DNA from: Azadirachta indica
Taxonomy: Eukaryota > Streptophyta > Magnoliopsida > Sapindales > Meliaceae
DNA: 64,000 nucleotides
NCBI GenBank assembly: GCA_022749755.1
Contig: CM040453.1
Coordinates: 20,035,368-20,099,367 of the forward strand
Direction: 5' to 3'
Under the pieces are notes generated by a model. The model saw only the letters and a program-made list of their open reading frames with translations, did no database searches and was not told the origin of the DNA. Shown one piece after another: positions 46,178 through 57,721 of this stretch; position 1 is the first letter of the stretch; each line of letters opens with the position of its first letter. Position numbers and translations under genes: made by a program.

Positions 46178-46657
46178 TAACTACATAAATCAAAGCCACC
46201 GACATAAAAACGTGTTTGTGTCCTCTAAGAGCTCCCACTGAGAAGTCAACGCAATAATCCAGGGCATGCGAATGTTGCCCCGTACAAGTCCTCCGTATAC
46301 AAGCCGTCCATTTGAAATATCTGCTCACACAAGCTTTGAATTCTGTCATCGGAAAATTTATTTGTTTGGTTTTGTCAAATTTTTTAATAAGGTTAAGGAT
46401 TTGGAAGCCCCTTGGAACCATCCATGTTTAATGCTTTTAAAGACTTGGTAAGAGAAACATCAACTTTAGATGGAATTTTTTGGTTGGCTTCAGCCTGGTT
46501 GTTCTTCAAGCGTTTCTTCAAGTTGGTGTGCTAGTGGTTTTTAATATCGTTGTTTGTTCTACCAGGTAGTCTTGCTGCAATTCTAGACCATCTAATACGG
46601 AGAATATAGAAGAAACGGAATCATTTTACCATTTGTAATGTCACTCATATATCAATA

Positions 46658-46691
<34 letters not shown>

Positions 46692-47114
46692 ACAGATCCT
46701 AGGAATTAATTATTGAATATGCAGCATACTGACGACAGCTTATGAAATTTAAAACATATACTTACTGATTTCCCAGTTTTCCATGCAGCTTGATTATGAT
46801 TTGATCTTCTTCTTTACTGAAGTTTCCACGCTTAATATTTGGCCTTAGATAATTTAACCAACGAAGCCTACAACTCTTCCCAGATCTCAACAAACCTAGA
46901 AGAGAAGAGAAAGGATCACGAAGGATTATCCATATTACAATCTTCAAGATTTTACAAAAGAGATTATGGTTGTTTTCTTACCTGCAGTTTTTGGCATCTC
47001 AGTCCAATTCCAAATCCCATATCTCTTTATGTAACATATCAATTTCTGGTCTTCTTCGGCATTCCAGTCACCCTTTTTCAGAGGTGTCTTCTCAAAGCCT
47101 GAAGCCTTCTCCAT
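46178..47114 (-). pseudogene. R2R3-MYB pseudogene
   Basis: Exons are 46982-47114 (133 bp), 46766-46895 (130 bp) and about 46178-46591, with the same splice positions as the intact MYB at 61033-62294. Exon 1 starts MEKASGFEKTPLKKGDW and contains [18 protein letters not shown]; exon 2 reads [18 protein letters not shown], then KLHGKLGNQ. Exon 3 begins [18 protein letters not shown] and then has TAG (46531-46533) where the family has an invariant Trp (NHWHTxLKKRLK). The frame continues HTNLKKRLKNNQAEANQK before more damage. A homologue of the acidic C-terminal end is still recognisable at 46178-46270 but out of frame. Without the end of the R3 helix, DNA binding would be lost. Its upstream region is split by a retrotransposon. 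Confidence 0.87.
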
Positions 47115-47466
47115 CGACATCTGTAGGATAATATAACTCAGCTCCAAATTTTTAACCTAAAAGCAGATTATAATCCTATTTATATCCAATTCGAAACATG
47201 TTTGAAAGTTCTAAAATTTTCAATGACGAGAAAGACTTTTCAAGCTGAAATCATGAAGGCGTATTCTACAAGAGGGCCCTACCTCAAACATAAATATAAA
47301 TGTGTGATGTAATAAGTATATTTAGTGCTAATTAATTGGGTCCACATACAAAATTCCCTTTGCTTTTAATAAGTTAATGTTTAAAATGTATGTCAAGTTG
47401 CATATTGTGGAGGCATAGAAAAATCGAAGATGAAATAAAAAAAAAAATGTTACATGAGTTTGAAGT
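47115..47466 (-). promoter_or_regulatory. Proximal upstream region of the MYB pseudogene
   Basis: On the minus strand a canonical TATA box (GGATATAAATAGG, about 47177-47189) lies about 65 bp upstream of the start codon. The region is homologous to 57722-57910 and 62340-62520, so it marks three copies of one ancestral MYB promoter. It is cut at 47466 by a retrotransposon and resumes at 56764. Confidence 0.65.
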
Positions 47467-48771
47467 TGTTGATGCAGAAAAATATCAACCCTAATGAGGC
47501 GGAATACTAGATGATCTCGTATACGAGTTAGAGATGAATGTCCAATCAATAATCTAAGCTCAGCATTCTGCACCAATTCTAACCTTATCCCAAACCCAAG
47601 GAGCCCTCCAAAATGATCTTCCACACTTCACATAGCTACGAGCCGAACTGTTGCAAGCCTCCATTGCCTCGCTCCCTTACTAATCTCAAACTAGAACTGA
47701 ATGAAGCTACCTATAATAAGGAACACAATCAAAAGGGAAACACGAGAAATTTTCCAGTGAACCTACTCTGACACGCAAGTCAGTACCTTGAAGGAGTGAA
47801 TTTGGGGCTCAATTTTAACAGCTCAAAATAGTGAATATATGGCTGATTCATGTAGAAATGGGAAAGTCAACCAACGTAAACACAAGATATATGAAAAAGA
47901 AACAAGATGGAGCCTTTAAGAAGACAAAAAGTCTCAAAAGACACCCATCAATACGTGTTTAAGGTTGTCTTCAAAAACTTACGAATAAAACAAAGCTTCT
48001 TCCTTTCTAGAGAGACACAATATATAGAGACTCATGTTTGTAGTGAGAGAGAAAGAGTGTAAAAAAATGAGCCACACACTAAAAGAAAGGCCCTTTTACC
48101 CTAAAGTAAATGTTTTTATATATTTCACCTTTCTTGACTTGTGATTGGTTGAAATGTGTTGTCCTAAGTTTCCCATGTTTTTCCTTCCCACGTTTTTATC
48201 ATTTGAAACTTTATCTTGGAGCCAAAACTAAGGACATGTGGTGAGCAGGGATTAGTCTTCATGACCTTATCTAACATTACATGCTACATAGCATGATTTA
48301 ATTTGGATAAGGGATTACGTTATCCTTTACGTACACATGACGGAAGCTCATTCACTTTTATTTGTGGCCTTCTAAACACTGACAACATCAGGTGTGGCTT
48401 ATATTCAGCCTTTTAGGAGTTGAACTATCTCCTTTGTTAGGTGACTATTTCAGACGGCACTAAATGGTTTCCCCAAGTGACCTAAAAATATAGAAAACTT
48501 TTTTTATATTTTTGGAGACTAGATCCCCTAATTTTTTGGATTATTTTAGAGTAGGGTCTACTCCTTTGTTCTCTTTATTTGAACTATTGGTTATAAACCA
48601 CATGATACCTTTCATGTGAATACCTTTTAAACTACTTGAGGTTATTTCCCACCTCAACAAGGATCCCTTGTGAAGTGGGTTTTGACATAAGAGAATTGTT
48701 CCATAAGTATCAGTTAGAGCATTATGGGCTTATGTACCCCCACATGTCTAGCCTATTCTTACATCATAAAA
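47467..48771 (+). repeat. 5' LTR of the Tat-like element
   Basis: About 1305 bp. From 47780 on it matches the 3' LTR (shared words include GGAGCCAA, AGCTCA-type and GGTTTTGACATA/GAGTTTTGACATA), with many substitutions, indicating an old insertion. The right end is set by homology to the 3' LTR end. Confidence 0.78.
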
Positions 48772-50450
48772 AAGATCCCCTGGCTTTTAATGGCTAAGGA
48801 GATGGCGTAGGCATTGGAAGTTTTTATGCATTCCCTGCCCACATCACATAGTATTCCCTCATCTTTAGTGGTCTTACCCTTGCCACATTAGGGTGTATGC
48901 ATATTTCAACACCTCCTTAGGGTGATTCGAGATAGTGGAGAATATACGTTTATGGCAAACAAAACTTATAGCGAACAATTTTCTCAACTTGTTTTGCTCT
49001 CCTTTACATGGACAAAGCTTGGAAAAATTTCCACATGATTTAGGGCTAAATTAGCGATAATCCCTCATGAGCTAGAAGGTTGTCCCTCCTTAGCTCGAAT
49101 TGAAGTAACCAAGGTGCACACGCAAAGCTTTATGCAGTATATGCAAACTTTGGAACTTTAAGAATTAATGAAGAATAATGATGAGGTCTAGCTCCCTACA
49201 TATAATCATTGGGTTTTCAAAAGAATCTTTCCTTTAATTTAAGTTTCTCTCTTTTCATTTTAACCATTTATAAGGGAGCAGAGGGCTGAGCGCAATGATG
49301 CTAGATGTAAATGGATAAGATCAAAAGCTAACAGACATTTAATTGGACTTAATCAAAATATGATAGGGTCTAATTTGAAAATTTCTTAATTATTTCCCCA
49401 AAACGTATAACTTTTTTATAATTTCTTCTCTTTTCTTTTGTTTCTTTTTATTGGAGACCCAAGCTAGTCAAAGATTGGCTCCTCTACATCAAACGTTAGG
49501 GAAGGATCATGCCCCTTCACGTTTCTAAATTTTTTTATTTTAATTTTTTACATGGGGCCCTTGGGTCAATAGAAACTTAAATATTTCTTTTTCTCATTTT
49601 GTGACCACATTCGCCTCTCCACAATCCCTTGCCATCGTTCTTTTTCTCTGTTGCACACCAGTGTCTCTTCATTCGAACATACAAAAAGCCCTTTTCAACC
49701 GAGTTTTCCTGTCGCTGACCACAGGAAAAGGACAGATCTTACCTTTCCAACACTCTCTTGCAGCAACTTTCGTTGTCTCATGATCTCAGCACCATTCAAG
49801 CAACATTCCCGCTACCCCTTACGACTTTTGCTGGACTTCATCATCGAAAAACTCAATAGGTAAGTTTATATGCTTTATCTTTGGCATTATGGTTTCTATT
49901 TAGCTTTTATTGTTGCCTTTTACACGTTATGGGCTTGTAAACCATCTATTCGTCATAATAGGCTTGCGAGTTCATGGGTTTTACCCATGGCTTGCTTGTA
50001 CTGTTGATTTTTATCGACTCTTTACAACTTGTTTATTGTTGTAGGTTTTTTCATTCGAAAACCATGCTTGTGATCTCTGCTTGCTTTCCGTTGTTTATCG
50101 TGGTATGTGGAGTTTTCTCTGATTTACTTGTGTGTTAATGCTCAGGGTTTACGATGCCAGGGCATTTTTGTTATTGGGTATATTTTTGCAACCATGAAGA
50201 GTATGTTTTACATGCTTAGGTTGGTGAATAACTTGCTCTAAGTCATGTATTTCATTCTTGTGTGCGTTTTGAAGCATTGCTTATGTGCATGTTCTTTTCA
50301 CGGTGTAGCTTTACTGTATTGGCTTCCAGAACCTATGCTTGCATTTTGCTTTTTCTTTTATTGCACTTCAAATTTTATGGATGGCTCATAGGATCCTTTG
50401 GTTATGCTATAGATATATCAAATATTGGTGAATCTCAGCATTTCCCCTAG
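48772..50450 (+). other. Leader region of the Tat-like element
   Basis: About 1.7 kb between the LTR and the gag-like region. Plus-strand frames at 49601-49863 are open but unrecognised. No primer binding site could be identified confidently after the LTR. Confidence 0.4.
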
Positions 50451-52490
50451 GATAGCAAGGCTGCCGCTCTTGAAAATATTAAACTATCCCCTGCTTCAAC
50501 AAGTCGAAGCACACGCTATAAGATTCGTGTTGGCCGTGGTTGTTTTAGGGCGACCGCGGAAAGTTCTGAAAAAGGTGGAGATCAGACTTTCTTCCTAGAT
50601 TACGAAGGAACCTTGATGATAGAGTCGATACTTGCCCAACTAAGAAAGACTTATAAGATTCCTCCATCTATAAAGCTGCCTCCCCCAATTGAGGATTCAA
50701 ACCAAGTCGACCTAGTCATAGTGAGGTGGTGATTCAACGCCAGTTCTTTAAGTATGGTCTTCAACTCTTAATGTAGCTGTTTTTTGTGTAAATACTGAGT
50801 AGGTTGGGAATAGCCCCTGCCTAGATAAACTCTATGCCTTGGCGAAGCCTAGTTAGGCTTTATATTCTTTGGAAAGAGGTGTTGGGGGTTGACCCCACCA
50901 TTAAGGATGATCATCTTATCTTTATCTTGACCATAACTCTAAACAAACCAGGCCTTTACTACTTGAGGACGTACATTAGCCAACCTTACCTAATCCTCTA
51001 AATGAACCCAAACATTACTGACAAGATCTAGGATGATTTCTATTTCATGGCCTCCGGTGATTGGGGCATATAGTGATTGAAGATGGCAAGATATATTTTG
51101 TCTCCACCCTGTTCAAGTGGGCAGGTAAGATTTCTGAAAGTTGATTGATTCTCTTGTTTTTTGAAACTTTAGCTGCTTGTCCTTTTACTCAGTTAACCTC
51201 AGCGTTGTGCAGAAAGATGGACTCGTAATCTATCACGAGATAATGATATCAATAGTGTAAAAGAGTATATAATGGCTAACCTATTTGAAACTGATATTGT
51301 CAATAATGAATGCCTTACTAAAGTGGGATTGATTCCCCCTCCCTGCTCAAGTAGTATCCCTAGTGACTTGGTATTTATTCTTTACTTCTTTAAATGTAAT
51401 CTTTCTCACCCTAATCATATTTCTTTTTCTAGGTGATGCAAGTCCCTTAGATGGTGAGGTTTCTGCTCTAAGCTCGACTGCAAAGAGGATGATTGAAGGG
51501 AACATGATTGACCATGCTTTTCTTGACATAGTAAAGGATAAGATAGCTAAGACAGCTAGTGTACCAGGCTAGAAAGTTGCAATGAGCTCGACTAGTTCTG
51601 AGGAGGTCGTTGCTACCTCAGGTTGTCTCCCTTCTAAGTCTAAGCAAGTCAACAAAATTGAAGGTTCAAGATAGATGTCCCAGCTAGCTACGACTCTTAA
51701 GGGCATCCTTGGCAATCATTTTACGTATGCTACTCAATCACTTCTAACTTTGAAGCAGATTTTGGAGCTTTCAGATTCGAAGAAAGGAAATGAGTTGGCA
51801 GGGTTAGGCCCTAGCCAGACAGTTGATATAGCCTCTCAGTTCTTCTTACAAATAAGGAATTATACCTTTACTTTTTGTTTTAGGATTGAGATTCAAAGTT
51901 CTAACTCCTCTTTCTTCTTCCTTTCTTTTGTGATTAGGGATTCTTTTTTATGTCACAATTTGGTGACAAACTTAAAGAGAGATCAACCTCAAGCAGTATG
52001 TTGTTAGGTTGGGACTTCAAGTATCCTGACTCTCCCAAAAGGTTAAGAACAAGGATGGCCAAATTTCTAAGTTGGAAGATCAACTAGGAGAGGTATAAGA
52101 TGAGGTAGGATCATTGCGAGCTCAATTCCAGGCTGAGGTTGGTTGGGTTAATGAACTCTGGGTAAGCTGGACAAGTTGGAGGTTAATTCAAGGTCTAACG
52201 TCCTCAATGATAATCATTATGCTTAGTATTAGGTCACCAAGAAATTTCCTGACTTGGACTTATACTACATGGAGTTTAGGTTCAACCGAGATAAATTGAT
52301 AGCCAAGTTTGACAAGAATCAAAACCCAGCTGACATTGCAAGAAGTTCATGATAGCTCACCACGGTCGCTCACTGAACCTAGAGGTGTCCGTACCTTATT
52401 CAGACTAGGAGGAAGGTGACCTAGAGGAAAGAGATGATGAAGGATCCCATGTAGAGAAAAATGGTAATGCCTGATTTGTCTTAAAACCCA
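50451..52490 (+). pseudogene. Gag-like region of the Tat-like element
   Basis: Open pieces include NYEGTLMIESILAQ-like and KTYKIPPSIKLPPPIEDSN (about 50600-50700), IVIEDGKIYFVSTLFKWAG (about 51070-51125) and, further on, acidic coiled-coil-like pieces. This resembles the 'putative gypsy type transposon' domain (PF04195-like) found at the front of plant Tat-type elements. Frames change repeatedly. The assignment is weaker than for the pol part because the region diverges fast. Confidence 0.42.
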
Positions 52491-53469
52491 ACTATTGCTT
52501 TTAGGATTCTTCTTGACGAACTGAACTTTATTTTTCTTTTCTCTGATATGTATGGACATGGATATTATCTTGGTTTACTTTGAATTTGAACCTGTGGTTT
52601 TAATTTTGTTGAGTTGATTGTTGCTTTATGGTACTTTTGTTAAGTACCCCTATTTTGGCTTGATATATTCTCTATTTTTTGTTTGTTGTATAATCTGTGC
52701 TAAGCTTTTTGTTTATTTGCCCACATATGTTGATTCCATGAATATGGCATTCTAATAAGTAATATCATTTTGTAGAAATAATAGGAGAATCTCCTTGATC
52801 TAGTTATCCAACCTGATCAGTTGTCCCCCTTGACCTAAGGTTGACATTTTGCTTGACATTGGACAATACGAGTAGCAACTTCACAACAATAACATATCAT
52901 GGTGTAAATGAAATAAAGTTCAATAAGGAGAATATCATGCACTAACTATGACAAAATAAAATAGAGAACAACATATAATTTGACATGGCGTGTATCAACA
53001 TATCATTTAATAGAAGTATAACATCTCAATTAATGGAGAATAACAATCTTTATGCCAAGGTGATGTTTTCCTTTAATATTCTTACACAAGGGACAGCAAT
53101 GGAATAACACACCATGGCACTTTTAGCCGTACATATAAAAGGAGTATAGTCACTAAGAACTTTGCAAGAATCATGAAGTAGAGACAAAAACAAGCTTCTG
53201 CTAGGATCCATGCTCAAGTGGGATCATGGTTAATATTGTTTCAACTAATCGGCGTTTCTTGGTCGCCTCATTAGGCGCCTATCAGGGTGAGCAAATTTAT
53301 ATACCCTGGCTTTGATAACCTTAGTGATGTAGAAAGGCCCCTTCTAAAATTCGAAAAGCTTGGTAGAGCCTTCCTCTTTAAGTTCAAAGATCATATTTCT
53401 TTGAAACTCTGAGGTTTGACCTTGGTATTATAATGCTTAGCGATTCTTCTAACAAATATAGGGAGGAAT

Positions 53470-54320
53470 CAAGCTCTATAAAGAAAATATAGGGAAGACA
53501 ATGAAGATCTATGTCAATAAAGATGACTAAACATGTATCCCACCTTAAGGGGATGCTCGACATGCTAAGAAAGTCTAATATGAAACTTAATTCAGAAAAA
53601 TGTGCCTTTAAGGTGGTAGCTAGGAAGTTTCTAAGCTATATAGTCCACCAAAAGAAGATAGAGATCAATCCAAAAAGAAATTAACACTATCTTGGAGATA
53701 AGATCACCGTGGATGACCAAGGAAATACAAAGCTTAATAGAGAGAATCACCGCGTTAAGCTGATTTATGTCTAAGTGCATGGATCAGTGTCACCTCTTTT
53801 TTCTAGCCATAGAAAGGGTTAAGGCGCAGGAATAGAGGGAAGATTATGAAGTTGCATTTTAGGAATTGAAAGCTTACTTAGTTAATCTACTAATCTTAGC
53901 TAAACTTCAAGTAAAAGATAACTTGCTGATGTATCTAATAGTATCTACAACTCCCATAAGCTCAGTTCTTATTCGAGAAGAGGAATGAGGGTTGCAAAAA
54001 ATAGTATATTACACCAAAAAGGCATTGATCGACGTGGAAAAGAGGTATCCTAGGTTCTTGTGTTGGCACTGGTTGTGTCATCTAGAAAGTTGAGATTGTA
54101 CTTTTAGATCCATCATATCAGTATGGTTACTAACTTCTCTCTTAGGCAAATCCTACATAAGCCGGAGAGTTTGGGAAAGCTTATGAAGTAGTGTACAAAG
54201 CTTAACGAGTTTGACATTCATTACCTTCCACGAAATGCAATTAAGGGACAAGTCGTAGCTGACTTTATTGCTAAGTTCACCTCTGAATTAAATACGAGGC
54301 ACTAACCCAAGTGAAGAAAA
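53470..54320 (+). pseudogene. pol: Tat-like reverse transcriptase end and RNase H
   Basis: The frame around 53560-53680 reads NMKLNSEKCAFKVVARKFLS, then YIVHQKKIEINPK, the RT C-terminal block (family LNPxKCxFGVxxGKFLGYxV). A decayed RNase H follows: LMYLIVSTTPISSVLIREEE, then ALIDVEKRYPR, and HYLPRNAIKGQVVADFIAKF near 54220-54280, the usual end of the domain. The N-terminal half of RT, including the YxDD centre, is missing. Confidence 0.8.
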
Positions 54321-54354
54321 GAAAGCTAAAACTACCTCACTTTTGAATCCTCCA

Positions 54355-54700
54355 TGTGGACAAGTCATCTAGTACAAAGAGAGTGGAGTTAGGATAGTGC
54401 TTATCATCCTAGATAGAGTTAAAGTAAGCTCTGCATTAAGATTCGAATTTAAAGCCTCTAACAATAAGGTCGAATATAAGGCATTAATTACAGAGCTCAA
54501 TATGGCAAAGACTCTAGGGGCAGAGTAGTTAAAGGTGAGTAATGACTCCCAGTTTGTCGTGCACCAAGTTAATGATGAATACCAGACAAAGGGGGACACC
54601 ATGATTACATATCTGAGAAAGGTCCAGGGGTTGATTAGGTAGTTCAAACGCGTTAGGTTGTAACAAATTCCAAGGGAGAAGAATTATAACGTTGACATGC
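54355..54700 (+). pseudogene. pol: Second (archaeal-type) RNase H of the Tat-like element
   Basis: Reads SGVRIVLIILDRVKVSSALR, FEFKASNNKVEYKALITELN and NDSQFVVHQVNDEYQTKGD, then MITYLRKVQGLIR. These match the additional RNase H (family ASNNxAEYEALIxGL, SDSQLVVxQVxGEY) that distinguishes Tat-type elements. One TAG interrupts the middle and the Ser-Asp-Ser motif reads Asn-Asp-Ser. This domain is the main reason for the lineage call. Confidence 0.85.
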
Positions 54701-54849
54701 TATCGAGGTTATCTTCCTTAGCTGAAACTCCTTTACTTAGCACCGTACTAGTCGAGGTTCTGCCTAGGTCATTAATAGAGGAGAATACTGAGATAGTCCA
54801 TTGTGTTTCAAATACTATGTATCAGATGAACCCCAATATGGAATATTTG

Positions 54850-55745
54850 GAAGAAGGATCCCTCTCTAAGGACTAAAAGACAATAACAAAGCTCAAGTAT
54901 CGTGCAACTGACTATTGTATCATTAAAAGTGTGCTGTATAGGCGAAGTTTCGCCATGCCTTACCTGAGGTGTCTGCACCCAAATGAGGCCAAGTACGTTC
55001 TCGGGAGATCTAGAAAAAAGCCTGTGAAAATTACTTATGAGGGAGATCATTGGCTTACAAAGCATTACGTCAAGGATATTATTGGCTGACAATGCAAGAA
55101 GACTTCTAGGTCGACTGACAATGCAAGAAGACTCCTAGGTCACCTTGCAAACCTGTCCCATCTATTAGAAACATGCCAAGATGATCCAAGTTCTACCTAA
55201 AAATCTAACCGCACTCACCGTGCCTTGGCCCTTCACTCAGTGGGGTATCAACTTGATTAGACCTTTTCCAACTGGTAGTAATCAAACCAAGTTCACTATA
55301 GTAGCAGTTGACTATTTTATGAAGTGGGTAGAGGTAAAGCCTTTAACTAGGATTACTAAAAAGAGAACCATCAACTTTATCTGGAAGTCCATTATTTGTT
55401 TCTATGGGGTTCCACAAGTGATAATCACTGACAATAGGCGATAATTTAATAACAAGAGATTCAAAAGCTTTTATGAATCTTAAAAGATTGAGAATCGTTA
55501 CATATCGCTCACTTACCCATAATCAAATAGGCAAGTGGAGGCGGTAAACAAGGTCATCAAAGACTTGTTGAGAAAGAAGTTAGGCAGGAAGAAAGAGGCA
55601 TAGGTTGATGAACTCCCTTAGATGCTGAAGGCTTACCACACTACCTTTAAAACGGCTACCAAACAAACCCTATACTCCTTATCTTTTGGTACTGAGGCAG
55701 TGATCCCTACTGAGGTGGGCATGCCTATCTTTAGAGTGAATTTAA
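54850..55745 (+). pseudogene. pol: Tat-like integrase
   Basis: Zinc-finger part: LKYRATDYCIIKSVLYRRSF, then PYLRCLHPNEAKYVL. Catalytic core: LTVPWPFTQWGINLIRPFPT, VAVDYFMKWVEVKPLTRIT, ICFYGVPQVIITDN and SNRQVEAVNKVIKDLLRKK. The end, FGTEAVIPTEVGMPIFRVN, runs straight into the truncated 3' LTR. A unit of about 29 bp (CTGACAATGCAAGAAGAC) is tandemly duplicated at 55085-55142, and several Trp/Gln codons are now TAG. The enzyme is dead, but 55181-55440 is still open. Confidence 0.87.
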
Positions 55746-55749
55746 GGCT

Positions 55750-56758
55750 CAGGTTAGTACCTTAAGGGAGTGAATATAAGGCACAAGTTTAACAACTCAA
55801 AATGGTGAATACATGGCAGATTTATATAAAAATGGGAAAGTTAACCAAAATGCACACAAAATACATGAAAAAGGAACAAGATGGGGCCTTGAAGGAGACA
55901 AGAACAGTGAATAAACTCTCAAAAGACCCATCAATAAATGTTTAAGGTTGTCTCTAAGAACCTACAAACAAAATAAAGCTCCGTCCTTTCTAGACAAAGA
56001 GAGTATGTAAAACTCATGTTTGTAATAAAAGATTAAAAAAAATGAGCCATACTATTAAGAGAAAGGCCTTTTTACCTTCAGGTAAATGTCTTTATATATC
56101 TTACTTTTCTTGACATATGATTGGTTAAAAAGTGTTGCCCTAATTTTCTCATATTTTGCCTTCTCACGTTTTTACTATTTAAAACCTTATTTTGGAGCCA
56201 AGACTAAGGGTATGTGATAAGCTGGGATTGGTTTTCATGAACTTATCAAAGATTACATGCCACATGTCATGATTTAATTCGGGTAGAAGATTATCTTATC
56301 CTTTATGTACACACGGCAAAAGCTAATTTACTTTCATTTGTGGCCCTATAAACACTGACACATTAGGTGGAGCCTATTTTTAGTCTCTTAGGAATTAAAC
56401 TGTCTTCTTGATTAGGTGGCTATTTCAGGCGGCGTCAAGTAGTTCCTTAGGTAACCTAGAAACATAAGAAATCTTTTTCATATTTTTGGAGACCAAATCC
56501 TTTGAGTTTTAAGATTATTTTAGAGTAGTGTCCACTCATTTGTCCTCTTTATATAGACTATTAGTTATAGAACACGTTGTTCCTTTTATATGAATATCCT
56601 TTAAACTACTTGAGGTTATTTCTCGAATTAGCAAAGATCCCTTGTGAGGTGAGTTTTGACATAAATAGATCATCCCATAGGTACTGGTTAGAGTGTCTGG
56701 TTAGAGTGTCGTGGGCTTACATACTGTTACGTGTCTAGCTTATTCTCACCCTATAACA
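55750..56758 (+). repeat. 3' LTR of the Tat-like element, 5'-truncated
   Basis: About 1.0 kb matching 47780-48771 of the 5' LTR. The LTR left end (TGTTGATG) and about 310 bp are missing, and the polyprotein joins directly to mid-LTR sequence, showing one deletion across the junction. Confidence 0.78.
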
Positions 56759-56763
56759 GAAGT

Positions 56764-56975
56764 TTTATTGTCTTTGGATTTATCCAATGACGAGAATTTA
56801 GTATTTGTATACTACATGAATGAGAAAAAGATAGCTTATGACTGCTGACATTTTAAATTTGCATGCATATATATATATATATATATATCGTTCGGGGTGG
56901 CTAGCAAACTTTACTTCCAAGGACGAATTTAATTAGACTAATTTCAATTGAATTGAATAATTTGTGTTGACTAAG
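56764..56975 (-). promoter_or_regulatory. Distal upstream region of the MYB pseudogene
   Basis: Continues the upstream sequence broken at 47466. TTTATTGTCTTTGGATTTAT, a TA run (56866-56888), GGTGGCTAGC and CTTCCAAGGACG correspond to 58876-59040 in the ghost copy. Separated from its gene by 9.3 kb of retrotransposon. Confidence 0.62.
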
Positions 56976-57721
56976 ATTATGTATTTGATTGTTGAATTTT
57001 TGATGATTAATCTTGACTCCATTTTATATGTGGGTAGACTTACTTTTTAGGGCAATAATTTAATCTATTAGAAGTATTTATTTTTTTATATCGTGTTATT
57101 TTTTATTTGATATTTTATATTAAGTATTTATCATAATGATTAATGCTTTTGAATATTTGGCCAATATTTGAATAAAATGTGGATTAATATAAGTTAAGAA
57201 GTGAATATCATATTTCAACTGAGTGATAAATACCATAAATTGCATATTAGACAGAAATGTACTAATATGGTTTAACTATTTTAATTAAAAATTATCACTA
57301 ATTTAATGCACTTCCATTTAATTAATTTCGCATAAAGATATAGTGAATTATTATGTGCGAAGTCGTTTCGATTGATCTTTAAAGAGATTGTCGAATAAGA
57401 TAGGATAATTAACTAGCAATGTCAGTATCAAATCAAAATAACATTAATAGATGTAGTGAATGCAACTAATTAAGATAAAATCATTGGCCCTAAATTTTTC
57501 TATTAATTGAATCTTTTATTTATTTTTTTAAGTAGTTAATTTTTGTCTATTTTAATTTCTTACTCAAATTATTTTGATTCCTTCAAATAAATTTATAAAT
57601 TAATTATTTTCGATACTTAATTGATTAACATTTCTCATGAAATCGACATGCTCTTATCATTATATTACTTGTTATGATCTTGTGTACTTGCGTGTATTGC
57701 ATATACGATAGACAAATCAAA
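56976..57721 (+). repeat. Dispersed repeat shared with 36.8-37.5 kb
   Basis: Contains GGGCAATAATTTAATCTATT, GGCCAATATTTGAATAAA, TCCATTTAATTAATTTCGC and, at the right end, CATGCTCTTATCATTATAT with TACTTGCGTGTATTGCATA. The same blocks run in the same order at about 36790-37510. Probably a leader/LTR fragment of an Athila/Tat-type element. Its right edge sits exactly where the ghost MYB upstream region begins. Confidence 0.7.

Larger units (their letters stand above)
47467..56758 (+). mobile_element. Tat-like Ty3/gypsy retrotransposon in a MYB upstream region
   Basis: 9292 bp, starting TGTTGATGCAG and ending CCCTATAACA, with GAAGT on both sides (47462-47466 and 56759-56763), a perfect 5-bp target duplication. 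The paralogous upstream region at 58871-58875 holds GAAGT once, uninterrupted, and so is an empty site. Domain order is gag-like, RT, RNase H, a second RNase H, integrase. The extra RNase H is typical of the Tat lineage. The 3' LTR lacks the first 310 bp or so, together with the end of pol. All coding parts carry stops. Confidence 0.86.
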
